Positions 1-7,068 of a stretch of DNA of 22,218 bases are shown piece by piece; the stretch's first letter is position 1, and the number at the start of each line of letters is the position of its first letter. The position numbers and the translations under genes were made by a program. The stretch is taken from positions 1 through 22,218 of IMG/VR virus record IMGVR_UViG_3300017735_000115, one strand, 5' to 3'. Source of the stretch: a virus. The notes under the pieces were generated by a model. The model worked only from the letters and a program-made list of their open reading frames with translations, did no database searches and was not told the origin of the DNA.

Positions 1-68
1 GTCAGAAATCCTGCGAAACTGTATGTATATATATCATTAGGTGACCTTTAAAAAAATTGCTCATTCAT

Positions 69-129
69 AGGGCTTATTAAGGGCTTATGAAGGGCTTGGT
101 AAGGGCTATGATGAAATCATTAAGGGCTT
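69..129 (+). repeat. Helically phased AGGGCTW direct repeats (iteron-like)
   Basis: AGGGCTT or AGGGCTA occurs at 69-75, 80-86, 91-97, 102-108 and 123-129. The first four copies are exactly 11 bases apart and the fifth lies 21 bases on, so all five would face roughly the same side of the helix. The flanked form AAGGGCTT is nearly self-complementary. Such arrays usually bind a protein cooperatively. Its position 160-220 bases before the small terminase gene makes a packaging site, an operator or an origin all possible. Confidence 0.75.
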
Positions 130-157
130 CTCTTATCTACTTATCTGTATACTTAAG

Positions 158-182
158 TACACCCTTCCTTGGGGGAAGTGTA
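158..182. other. Imperfect hairpin
   Basis: TACAC (158-162) pairs with GTGTA (178-182), and TTCC (165-168) with GGAA (174-177), leaving a two-base bulge CC and a five-base loop. No T-tract follows on the + strand, so it does not look like a terminator. It may be an operator or RNA structure. Confidence 0.4.
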
Positions 183-197
183 GCTAATGAACTACCC

Positions 198-225
198 CAT
201 ATGATGATCAAGAGACATCATTATG
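198..225. other. Imperfect hairpin, 9-bp stem with one bulge
   Basis: CATATGATG (198-206) pairs with CATCAT plus ATG (216-221 and 223-225), with T222 bulged and a nine-base loop. It lies between the phased repeats and the first gene. No T-tract follows, so a terminator role is unlikely. Confidence 0.4.
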
Positions 226-256
226 TACACCCAATTAAGATTTATTAATTATAACA

Positions 257-285
257 TTGACTGTCAAGTAAATTAACTCCAATAT
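257..285 (+). promoter_or_regulatory. Candidate sigma70-like promoter with embedded palindrome
   Basis: TTGACT at 257-262 resembles a -35 box. A 17-base spacer then leads to CAATAT at 280-285, a weak -10 box. The -35 box is part of a perfect palindrome, TTGAC-T-GTCAA (257-267), which could also be an operator. A start from this promoter would fall at about 292, on the first ATG (293), making the transcript nearly leaderless for that ATG or giving a short leader for the ATG at 311. Confidence 0.4.
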
Positions 286-292
286 CTTCAAT

Positions 293-835
293 ATGGAAAA
301 AGAGGAACTCATGAAGGAGATTACTCAAGCTATTCAAGAAGTAGCTTCTAAGAAGGATGCAATGCAGAAGAAGAGCATCAGTCGGTATAATCCGGAGAAG
401 GTAGCCGAGATACTATATTTGTATTCTGTGGGCAATAGCCAGACTAGGTTAATCAGGAAGTATGGCTTTGATAGGCATAGTGTGGTAAATGTATTGGTGG
501 ACTATGCTGATTACTTTGGTAAGTTCAAGGATATGTCAGGAGCTATAGCCGCAAAGAACTATATGAATCTAAGTAGTCTTGAGGAAGACTTGGTGGATGC
601 AGTCAGAGTAAGGATGGAGAATGGAGAGCTGGAGGTGACATTTAGGGATTTGAAGGAGTTGAGTATAGCTAAGGCTAACTCAATCAGAGAGGCACTTACT
701 GCTAGAGGTGAGGCTACTAACATTACTGAGGATCGTAAGGTATATACCCAGGATGACTATGATGAGACAATTAAGTTAGCTAAGGAGAGACTAAAGAAAA
801 TCAAAGGTGAGGTAATAGACATAGATGGCGATTAA
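293..835 (+). CDS. Probable terminase small subunit
   Basis: The 180-residue protein is likely the DNA-recognition subunit of the packaging motor, which selects phage DNA and passes it to the large subunit encoded two genes downstream. Residues about 35-70 (starting YNPEKVAEILYLYS) look like a helix-turn-helix, with a helical, charged C-terminal half suited to oligomerisation. Position and length fit small terminases; the family assignment rests mainly on context. The start is uncertain: ATG 293 has no ribosome binding site, whereas ATG 311 has AGAGGAA at 301-307 just upstream and would give 174 residues. The 3' end overlaps the next gene by 11 bases. The phased repeats at 69-129 could be its binding site. 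Confidence 0.7.
   Translation: MEKEELMKEITQAIQEVASKKDAMQKKSISRYNPEKVAEILYLYSVGNSQTRLIRKYGFDRHSVVNVLVDYADYFGKFKDMSGAIAAKNYMNLSSLEEDLVDAVRVRMENGELEVTFRDLKELSIAKANSIREALTARGEATNITEDRKVYTQDDYDETIKLAKERLKKIKGEVIDIDGD
301..307 (+). promoter_or_regulatory. Shine-Dalgarno-like AGAGGAA favouring ATG 311
   Basis: AGAGGAA lies three bases before an in-frame ATG at 311, six codons inside the longest reading of the small terminase gene. Few genes in this window have such a site, so it raises the chance that 311 is the true start or a second start. Confidence 0.35.
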
Positions 836-1058
836 CAGCGATTACGATGAATTATTTGATAGGGTTCGTGGCAATTTAGGCGAACACTTTGGAAACTATA
901 TGTTCATAGTAATGGATGATGATGGTGACTTATTCTATGATTATCCTAATCACAGGGTAGGCAGAATGTTATTAAAGGAAACAAAAGAGGATATGGAAGG
1001 CGATATTCTAGATATTATTTGGGAGGAAGAAACAGAACCAGAAGAAGATGGAGATTAA
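825..1058 (+). CDS. Acidic 77-residue protein of unknown function
   Basis: This small, very acidic protein is encoded between the two terminase genes and overlaps both: its ATG lies inside the end of the small terminase gene, and the large terminase ATG (1048) lies inside its own end. The middle contains FIVMDDDGDLFYDYPNH, and the C-terminus is a run of Glu and Asp. I recognise no family. The tight coupling suggests it is made in step with the terminase, perhaps as an accessory factor or a DNA-mimicking modulator; that is inference. No membrane segment or signal peptide is visible. Confidence 0.75.
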   Translation: MAINSDYDELFDRVRGNLGEHFGNYMFIVMDDDGDLFYDYPNHRVGRMLLKETKEDMEGDILDIIWEEETEPEEDGD

Positions 1059-2706
1059 ATTTACAAATCACCCTTTGGTTAAACCACCTACTGACGAGGA
1101 GATAGTTCTTCTTGGTGAGAAAGACCCTAGACTTTTAACAGAACTCCACAAGGCTCATGAAGGTAGAATTGAAGCATCTGTAGAAGACCCTATCCGATAT
1201 GGATTTGACCTGGAGGGTTGGAACAGAATCAGAGATGGTTTGGATGAGTACGATGAGTGTTTAACACTAGGTGGTAATAGATCAGGGAAGACTACAGGGT
1301 GTGCGAAGTTAGTAATGAAGGCAGTCATGGATAGTTATGATGGCCACATTGTATGCTTCTCACAGAATGCTGACACCTCGGTAAAGGTTCAGCAGGCGGC
1401 AGTATGGGAGATGATGCCCAAGGAGTTTAAGAAAAAGACTAAAAGTATAGAGGGGTATATTAATTTCTCTATGCAGAATGGATTTACAGGAAGTTCTTTT
1501 ATCTTTCCGGATACCAGGACTAGGGTTGATTTCAAGACTTATACACAGTTCTCAAACAATCAGACTATCTTGGAGGGTTTTGAATTTGGGTTCAAGCACC
1601 CCAAAGGGCAAAACATAGGAGCATGGCTTGATGAGTATCTTGGCGATGCTTCTTTGGTAAACACTCTTAGATTCCGACTAGCGACTAGAAACTCTAAGCT
1701 ACTGATAGGGTTTACTCCGATTGATGGTTATACACCATTTATATCAGAATACCTAAAAGGAGCAGAAACCCTAGAAACACGAGAAGCTGAACTGTTATCG
1801 AATAAGCCATTACCTGTAAAACAATATAGTAAAGAGAGAGATGCCTCTATAGTTTATCTTCATTCTGATGAAAATCCTTTCGGTGGATATGAAAGAATAG
1901 CAAAGGACTTGAAGAAAGCTCCAGAGGAAGAGATACTTGTTAGAGCATATGGTGTGCCAGTCAAGTCAATGACAACACTATTACCTTTGTTTAATACAGA
2001 GGTAAATGTTTTAGATGAAACCAAGAACAAGTACAATATGTCTTTTCCGGATATTAGTGATAAGAATGAGTTTACTTGTTATCAGGTAGTTGATCCAGCC
2101 GGTGCTAGAAACTATACAGCAATATGGGCAGGGGTAAATGAACAAGGCGAGATATACATTCGTAAGGAGTTTCCTGAAAGAGATATATATGGAGAGTGGG
2201 CATTGTTTGGTGATCCGAAATGGAGATATGGCCCTGCTGCTAAGAAGCTTGGTTTAAATGTAGCAGGATATGCCGAAATGTTCAGAGAGATAGAAGATGA
2301 CTTAGGTGTAGATGTATTTGAGAGAATCGGTGACTCTAGATTCTTCGCAAAAGAGAATGAGAACAATGATGATTTATTTAGAGCATTTGATGATCATAAC
2401 ATGAACTTCCTTGCAAGTGATGGTAGAATGGAGGAAATAGGGATCAATGCATTAGACGAATGGTTTAATTATAATCCTAATCTACCAGTAGACGAAGTCA
2501 ATAGACCACTATGCTATATACACAGATCATGCGGCAACCTAATCGAATCACTCATAAACTATGGAAGTAATGGGAAAGCAGACGAAGCTCTAAAGGATTT
2601 TTTTGATGTAATAAGATATTTAAGAATGAGTAATGGTGGTGAAGGCCCTGACCATGTAAACAAGCGGCAACTATTAACCCAATATAACCATACAGGAGGT
2701 TACTAA
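1048..2706 (+). CDS. terL: Terminase large subunit (packaging ATPase and nuclease)
   Basis: This 552-residue protein powers DNA translocation into the prohead through the portal and cuts the concatemer. The N-terminal ATPase has a Walker A GGNRSGKT at residues 75-82, a Walker B ending in LDE at about 194-196, and a coupling motif GFTP at about 221-224. The C-terminal RNase H-like nuclease shows its acidic residues in VVDPAG (Asp349), GDSRFF (Asp429) and KDFFDVIRYL (Asp517 or Asp520). Length and motif order are normal for a complete large terminase. The ATG overlaps the preceding gene by 11 bases, and the TAA shares one base with the next ATG. The family call is secure; whether it cuts at cos, pac or terminal repeats cannot be seen here. 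Confidence 0.97.
   Translation: MEIKFTNHPLVKPPTDEEIVLLGEKDPRLLTELHKAHEGRIEASVEDPIRYGFDLEGWNRIRDGLDEYDECLTLGGNRSGKTTGCAKLVMKAVMDSYDGHIVCFSQNADTSVKVQQAAVWEMMPKEFKKKTKSIEGYINFSMQNGFTGSSFIFPDTRTRVDFKTYTQFSNNQTILEGFEFGFKHPKGQNIGAWLDEYLGDASLVNTLRFRLATRNSKLLIGFTPIDGYTPFISEYLKGAETLETREAELLSNKPLPVKQYSKERDASIVYLHSDENPFGGYERIAKDLKKAPEEEILVRAYGVPVKSMTTLLPLFNTEVNVLDETKNKYNMSFPDISDKNEFTCYQVVDPAGARNYTAIWAGVNEQGEIYIRKEFPERDIYGEWALFGDPKWRYGPAAKKLGLNVAGYAEMFREIEDDLGVDVFERIGDSRFFAKENENNDDLFRAFDDHNMNFLASDGRMEEIGINALDEWFNYNPNLPVDEVNRPLCYIHRSCGNLIESLINYGSNGKADEALKDFFDVIRYLRMSNGGEGPDHVNKRQLLTQYNHTGGY
2694..2700 (+). promoter_or_regulatory. Strong ribosome binding site AGGAGGT
   Basis: AGGAGGT lies five bases before the ATG at 2706, within the last codons of the large terminase gene. 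It is one of only two full-consensus sites I noticed before starts in this window. Confidence 0.7.
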
Positions 2707-3083
2707 TGGCAAAAAGAAGATTAACAGATATAGCCAAAGACTACGATATTTCATTTGAAGAATTGCAAGACATTGCATTTAACAAATTGACCGAGGAAAG
2801 TATTTCCGGAAAAGGAAAGAATACTTGGATAAATGAAGTTGGTCAGGAAATATTAGATGACAATATTCCGATCAAAGAAGTGAAACCAAGAATGTACAGG
2901 GGTAAGGTACGAAACATAGCACCAAACCCTAGATTTTCATTCGTTCATGTTAAAGAAAAGAATGGATGCATTAAGGTAGAAATACCTAGAAGATTCATTG
3001 GAAAAATAAGAAGCCATCAAATGGTTAATCTAGAAGAAAGAGAAGAAGACCAATATATTATGGTTCTTCCGAAGATAGTTTGA
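2706..3083 (+). CDS. Small protein with IF2-N-like helical domain and basic C-terminal beta domain
   Basis: The 125-residue protein begins with RRLTDIAKDYDISFEELQ and continues to about residue 50 in a pattern much like the N-terminal helical module of translation factor IF2. Residues about 62-122 alternate like a small beta barrel and are rich in Arg and Lys (for example KVEIPRRFIGKIR), suggesting nucleic-acid or protein binding. It follows the large terminase with a one-base TAATG overlap and precedes the portal, a position typical of packaging or head-completion genes. I do not recognise a named family. No cysteine pair, signal peptide or membrane segment is visible. Confidence 0.8.
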   Translation: MAKRRLTDIAKDYDISFEELQDIAFNKLTEESISGKGKNTWINEVGQEILDDNIPIKEVKPRMYRGKVRNIAPNPRFSFVHVKEKNGCIKVEIPRRFIGKIRSHQMVNLEEREEDQYIMVLPKIV

Positions 3084-3089
3084 TCATTA

Positions 3090-3098
3090 TGTTAAAAT
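3090..3098 (+). promoter_or_regulatory. Candidate extended -10 promoter before the portal gene
   Basis: TGTTAAAAT lies in the short gap before the portal gene, within a 13-base stretch TATGTTAAAATAA (3088-3100) that differs by one base from the one at 5928-5940. Transcription would begin at about 3105, almost on the ATG at 3107, giving a near-leaderless message. No -35 box is evident. Confidence 0.35.
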
Positions 3099-3106
3099 AA
3101 GACGAT

Positions 3107-5188
3107 ATGCAAGACACAGATATTTCGGAGTCACTTACTTATGTGACAGGAGAACCTAATGTAAACCATTTGCGCCATGCTTACGAGCAAACAGTAAATG
3201 AACTAGAACCATATTTTGATTTATGTAGGGACTCCTACGATCAACGAAGAAACTATTGGGCAGGGAAAAGTCGTGACCTTCGCAAACATGGGGCTGATGC
3301 CTTTCCATGGGAAGGTGCTTCAGACATTGAGTCTCATGTTATCGATGAAAGGATATCAAGACTTGTTGCCATGCTTATGTCTTCATTGAGCAGAGCCAAT
3401 GTTTCGGCATTTCCTGTTGAAGTAAACGATATAGCTAGATCAAAAATCGTAGGTAGTTTCATGAAGTGGATGGTTAGCTCTGGTTACATAAATCGCTTTG
3501 AGAAAGAAATGGAGCTAGGGTGTAACTATTTGTTAGAGCGAGGTATCTTAATTACTCATGTTGGTTGGCAGAGAGAGGATCGTAAATTTCTACAAGAGTT
3601 AGATATTGCACAGATTGCCCAAATGTCACCAGAGATAGCTCAAGCTGTTGATGATCCAAGTAATGACCAGGCATTGGTTGCATTACTACAACAAACCTTT
3701 GAAGGAGTAACCGAAAAGAGAGGTTTAAAAGCCTTAAAGGAACTAAGGAAGAAAGGTTCTACAAAACTTCCAATAGTCCGAAGACAAGTAAATGCTCCTG
3801 AAGTAAAAACATTAGCACCTGACTTTGACTTTTTCTTACCACCATATGTTACTGATCCACAGAAAGCACCTTATTGTTTCTGGAGAAACTTCTATACTCC
3901 ACAGGAGTTAGAATTAAAAGTAACCACAGATGGGTGGGATGCAGACTTTGTAGCCGAAATGATTCAGAACTATCGTGGTGTTGATGTATTAGATATAGAA
4001 AAGCAACAAGAGGGTAGACGATCAAATCTTATACAAGATTATGGCTACGAAGCAGAGGAGTTAATTGAATTAATTTATGGATATCAGCGATTGATTGACC
4101 CAGAGGATGGTTCAGAAGGAATCTACTATACTGTGTTCCATAAACAATTTAGTGGGAACGAAGATGCTCCTGCTTTCGCAATTCACGAATTACTCAATGG
4201 ATATGAAGATTATCCTATCGTGGTCACAAAACTGTCAGAGGATTCTAAAAGATTGTATGACACTATGACTGCTCCTGATCTGCTTCGTGGTATTCAAAAC
4301 CAAGTAAAGGTAGAAAGAGATTCACGAATTGATAGAAACTCTTTGGCAACATTGCCGCCAATCATTCACCCTGTCGGACAAGCACCAACAGACTTTGGCC
4401 CTGGTAGATATATACCTTACCGAAGAAAAGGAGACTTGGACTTTGCTCCAACACCTCCACCACCTACAGGATCAATAGAAATTGAAAGAACTCTTCAGGA
4501 ACAAGCTGATAGATTGATGGGATTAGATAATACCCCAATCAGCCAATTGAAGCTACAGTTCTTGGTTAATAAATTCCTAAAGCACTCAGCAGATGTATTA
4601 AAACTAGCTTACAAGTGTTTTCAAAGATTTGGCCCTGATAGTGTATTCTTTAGGGTTACTGGTTCTCCTGATCCACAAACATTTGGCAAAGGTGATCCAA
4701 ACGAAGACTTTGATGTTACTATATCTTACGATGTATTAAACACAGACCCTGAAACTCAAGAGAAGAAACTTGCACAAATCCAAGCACTTACTGCTATGGA
4801 TCGTAATGGTCGAATAAATGTTGATAGTTTGTTAACAGTTATAGCAAATGCAGTTGATCCTGTGTTGGCCGATCAGATTCTACAACCAGTAGAAGCCGCA
4901 CAAGAACAAGTAGTCAAACAAGTTACTGACGATCTATCTAAGATTTTTGCTGGTATTGAAATGCCTGCTAGACCAAATGGCGCTCAGGTTGCAATGCAAG
5001 TAATCCAACAATATGGCTCTCAGCCAGATATTCAAGCTAGACTACAGTCAGATGAAGCATTTGCCGCTAGGATGGAAAAATATGTTGGACAATATACCTT
5101 TATGATGCAACAACAACAGAATGCACAAATCGGTCGTATTGGTACAGAGCCTGCTGCTATGGGTAGTGTTGACACTCAAAACATTTAG
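3107..5188 (+). CDS. Portal protein
   Basis: The 693-residue protein is the probable portal, the ring at one capsid vertex through which DNA enters and leaves and to which the tail attaches. Its size, its place just after the terminase and before the hydrolase, scaffold and capsid genes, and its all-alpha/beta portal-like pattern support this. The N-terminal segment FPWEGASDIESHVIDERI (about residues 66-83) resembles a conserved stretch seen in large portals of podovirus-like phages. The C-terminal part is Gln-rich (for example MMQQQQ near the end) and helical, consistent with a barrel or a disordered tail. The gene ends with TAG, one base before the next ATG. Confidence 0.88.
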   Translation: MQDTDISESLTYVTGEPNVNHLRHAYEQTVNELEPYFDLCRDSYDQRRNYWAGKSRDLRKHGADAFPWEGASDIESHVIDERISRLVAMLMSSLSRANVSAFPVEVNDIARSKIVGSFMKWMVSSGYINRFEKEMELGCNYLLERGILITHVGWQREDRKFLQELDIAQIAQMSPEIAQAVDDPSNDQALVALLQQTFEGVTEKRGLKALKELRKKGSTKLPIVRRQVNAPEVKTLAPDFDFFLPPYVTDPQKAPYCFWRNFYTPQELELKVTTDGWDADFVAEMIQNYRGVDVLDIEKQQEGRRSNLIQDYGYEAEELIELIYGYQRLIDPEDGSEGIYYTVFHKQFSGNEDAPAFAIHELLNGYEDYPIVVTKLSEDSKRLYDTMTAPDLLRGIQNQVKVERDSRIDRNSLATLPPIIHPVGQAPTDFGPGRYIPYRRKGDLDFAPTPPPPTGSIEIERTLQEQADRLMGLDNTPISQLKLQFLVNKFLKHSADVLKLAYKCFQRFGPDSVFFRVTGSPDPQTFGKGDPNEDFDVTISYDVLNTDPETQEKKLAQIQALTAMDRNGRINVDSLLTVIANAVDPVLADQILQPVEAAQEQVVKQVTDDLSKIFAGIEMPARPNGAQVAMQVIQQYGSQPDIQARLQSDEAFAARMEKYVGQYTFMMQQQQNAQIGRIGTEPAAMGSVDTQNI

Positions 5189-5189
5189 T

Positions 5190-5714
5190 ATGACTCCAGA
5201 ACAGTATAGCGCTAAGCGATCTGCTGAAATGCAGAATCAAATTGACATGGCTAACTTAACTAAGGCAGTTGCCTTGGAAGCCAGAGGAGAAGGTATGGAT
5301 GGAATGTTTGCAGTTGCTAAAAGCATACTCAACAGACATGAACTCATAAACTCAGGCGAGGTTTTGCCATCTACATATATGCCTAATAGTGTTAACAGTA
5401 AACCAACTATTAGTGATATCTTGTTTCATAAGGATCAGTATCAAGTATATGACTCAAAGAATAAAAGATTCAAAGATCAAAAAAACCCTCCAACTAAAGA
5501 AGATTTCCAAAAAGCCCAAGAAGCTATTCATTTAGCTTCAGATACCCATAGGGCAATGACATATATCTTGGATCGTAATTTACCAATGGATACTTTCGAT
5601 GGTACAGGCTTCAGAAGAAGAGATGCTAAATACGATGCTTCTCAAGATAAAGGAACATTCATGATAGGAAACCATCAATTCAACAAAGCAGGAAGACCTG
5701 AATTGGAAGAATAA
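5190..5714 (+). CDS. SleB-like cell-wall hydrolase
   Basis: The 174-residue protein has the core of the SleB (hydrolase_2) family: an N-terminal helix followed by LTKAVALEARGEG (about residues 23-35), with Glu30 in the position of the catalytic acid, then AVAKSILNR and a C-terminal region consistent with a lysozyme-like fold. I chose ATG 5190 over the upstream in-frame ATG 5121 because it begins one base after the portal stop; the longer form would overlap the portal by 68 bases. No signal peptide is present, so export would need a holin or delivery in the virion. Its place between portal and scaffold suggests either an endolysin or a virion-borne wall-piercing enzyme. No other wall-cleaving enzyme is seen in the window. 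Confidence 0.85.
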   Translation: MTPEQYSAKRSAEMQNQIDMANLTKAVALEARGEGMDGMFAVAKSILNRHELINSGEVLPSTYMPNSVNSKPTISDILFHKDQYQVYDSKNKRFKDQKNPPTKEDFQKAQEAIHLASDTHRAMTYILDRNLPMDTFDGTGFRRRDAKYDASQDKGTFMIGNHQFNKAGRPELEE

Positions 5715-5717
5715 TTT

Positions 5718-5927
5718 ATGACACTAGAAGAATCACTACAATCATTATCAAACCACGAATCATTTGCTACATTTGTATTTACAATTCGTGATCTAAGGGA
5801 AGAAGCTATAGAGGAGTTACACAAGGCTGACTTTGAGACCATTCAGCAAATAGCAGGTAGGATAATTACATATGATCAGATTTTACAAATGGCAGGTTAC
5901 AGAATCTTAGAAAAAAGATTTGGGTAG
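5718..5927 (+). CDS. Small conserved-looking phage protein of unknown function, 69 residues
   Basis: The protein is short and helical, with a pattern I associate with small proteins found near the portal in marine phages (IRDLREEAIEELHKADFE, then GRIITYDQILQMAG). It starts three bases after the hydrolase stop in a TAATTT-ATG context common in this genome. No cysteines, signal peptide or membrane segment are present. A role in head assembly is suggested only by position. Confidence 0.75.
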   Translation: MTLEESLQSLSNHESFATFVFTIRDLREEAIEELHKADFETIQQIAGRIITYDQILQMAGYRILEKRFG

Positions 5928-5929
5928 TA

Positions 5930-5938
5930 TGTTATAAT
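5930..5938 (+). promoter_or_regulatory. Candidate extended -10 promoter of the capsid operon
   Basis: TGTTATAAT is an exact TGn-TATAAT extended -10 element in the 54-base gap before the scaffold gene. It begins right after the stop of the preceding gene. I see no clear -35 box, which extended -10 promoters can lack. With the terminator at 8568-8606 it would bound a scaffold, capsid and decoration unit. Confidence 0.55.
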
Positions 5939-5954
5939 AACTTTATCGCAATCG

Positions 5955-5967
5955 CTTTGGCGCAAAG
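5955..5967 (+). other. Short perfect hairpin in the scaffold gene leader
   Basis: CTTTG (5955-5959) and CAAAG (5963-5967) form a perfect 5-bp stem around GCG, 14 bases before the scaffold ATG. It could shape the start of the message or be an operator, but it is short enough to arise by chance. Confidence 0.3.
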
Positions 5968-5981
5968 AAAGTGGACAAATT

Positions 5982-7049
5982 ATGACAGATGAAATCGCAC
6001 CTGACATCGCAGAGTCAGCAAAAAATCCTGTGGACAACATATCCCCATCTGACTTCGCAGTCAGAAGGTTAGGTCAAAAAGATGAAACTCAAGAAGCAGT
6101 AGCCTCTGAGCAAATCCAGGAGACCCCAGAATCGGTAGTAGAGGAAGCAGAAACTCAAGAGGAGACTGAGCAGTTAACTCAACAGGTTTCAGAAGAATCT
6201 ACTAATAATGATCTTTCACAGTACAACTTGGATGAAATGTCCGAGGAGGATTTAAGAGACTTATCAGATAAACTTGGAAGTAAGGCAGTTGCTCGATTTG
6301 GAGAACTTACTGCTAAACGAAAACAAGCTGAAGAAAAGTTAGCTGAATTACAAAAACAGTTAAGCGAAAATAAGGATGATATTCTAAATAAGCCTAAGGC
6401 TATTGAGAACAACCCTTATAATAGTTTAAAAACTGTTGAGGAGCTTCAAAATAAAAGCCAAGAGTTAAATGATATTATCACTTGGGCCGAAGAAACCTTA
6501 TTTGAATCAGATGGCTATTCGGCAGATGATGTGGTAACAGAGGTTGAAGGCCAAGAAGTAACTAAAGCACAAGTTCGCAAAAGTTTACTTCAAGCTCGGA
6601 AAGCTAGAGACCAATTCTTACCAGATCAATTGAACCAAGTTCAGAAGATTGCAACTAGTAAACAAGTTAAGGAAGCATTTGCTAAACAAGCAGAAGAAGA
6701 ATTATCTTGGATGACAGGAGATGACAACGATACTCGCAGAAATTATGAGGCTATGCTAAATGATAAGCGATTCATTAATCTCCAAGAAACAGTTGATCCT
6801 GATATATCAGCACAACTACCTTACATTATAGCTCATGCAGCCAATAGTATATATGGTAGAAAACTGATAAAGGATACTAAGTCGGTTAATCTTAATCCTC
6901 CAAAGACAGGTGCAACTTCAGCACCAACAGTAAGTCGTACTAAGAAAAGTCAGAAGGCTTTGGCTGACCTGAACAGTAGGTTCAAAAATTCAGGATCAAA
7001 AGGTGATTTCATTTCACTCAGAACTGCTCAATTATCCAAACAATCATAA
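5982..7049 (+). CDS. Capsid scaffolding protein
   Basis: This 355-residue protein is the likely internal scaffold on which the capsid assembles and which leaves before DNA enters. The evidence is its position just before the major capsid gene and its composition: a very acidic, Gln/Glu-rich stretch (about residues 33-95), a coiled coil (about 101-135, with LTAKRKQAEEKLAELQKQL), more helices, and a basic Lys/Arg/Ser-rich C-terminus (about 295-355) of the kind scaffolds use to bind capsid protein. There are no cysteines and no membrane segments. It is the first gene after the candidate promoter at 5930. Confidence 0.85.
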   Translation: MTDEIAPDIAESAKNPVDNISPSDFAVRRLGQKDETQEAVASEQIQETPESVVEEAETQEETEQLTQQVSEESTNNDLSQYNLDEMSEEDLRDLSDKLGSKAVARFGELTAKRKQAEEKLAELQKQLSENKDDILNKPKAIENNPYNSLKTVEELQNKSQELNDIITWAEETLFESDGYSADDVVTEVEGQEVTKAQVRKSLLQARKARDQFLPDQLNQVQKIATSKQVKEAFAKQAEEELSWMTGDDNDTRRNYEAMLNDKRFINLQETVDPDISAQLPYIIAHAANSIYGRKLIKDTKSVNLNPPKTGATSAPTVSRTKKSQKALADLNSRFKNSGSKGDFISLRTAQLSKQS

Positions 7050-7068
7050 CAATTAATCCATAAATATA

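Larger units (their letters stand above)
1..292. other. Non-coding control region upstream of the terminase genes
   Basis: No convincing gene is visible here. Frame 1 is open from base 1 to a TAA at 49-51 and could be the last 16 codons of an upstream gene, but this cannot be decided. The stretch holds a short palindrome AGGTGACCT (39-47), five AGGGCTW repeats (69-129), two imperfect hairpins (158-182 and 198-225), an 8-base repeat GTACACCC (157-164 and 225-232), and a promoter-like element (257-285). The density of symmetric elements suggests a control region for transcription, packaging or replication; which one is inference. Confidence 0.6.

Noticed and set aside
158-182. Hairpin considered as a transcription terminator
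   Set aside because: No T-tract follows on either strand and the stem is short and bulged.
1-292. tRNA or CRISPR array in the leader region
   Set aside because: The repeats are only 7 bases with 4-base gaps, so they are not CRISPR repeats, and no cloverleaf or T-loop sequence is visible.
5121-5189. Longer start for the SleB-like hydrolase
   Set aside because: It would overlap the portal gene by 68 bases, whereas ATG 5190 follows the portal stop by one base as with other genes here.
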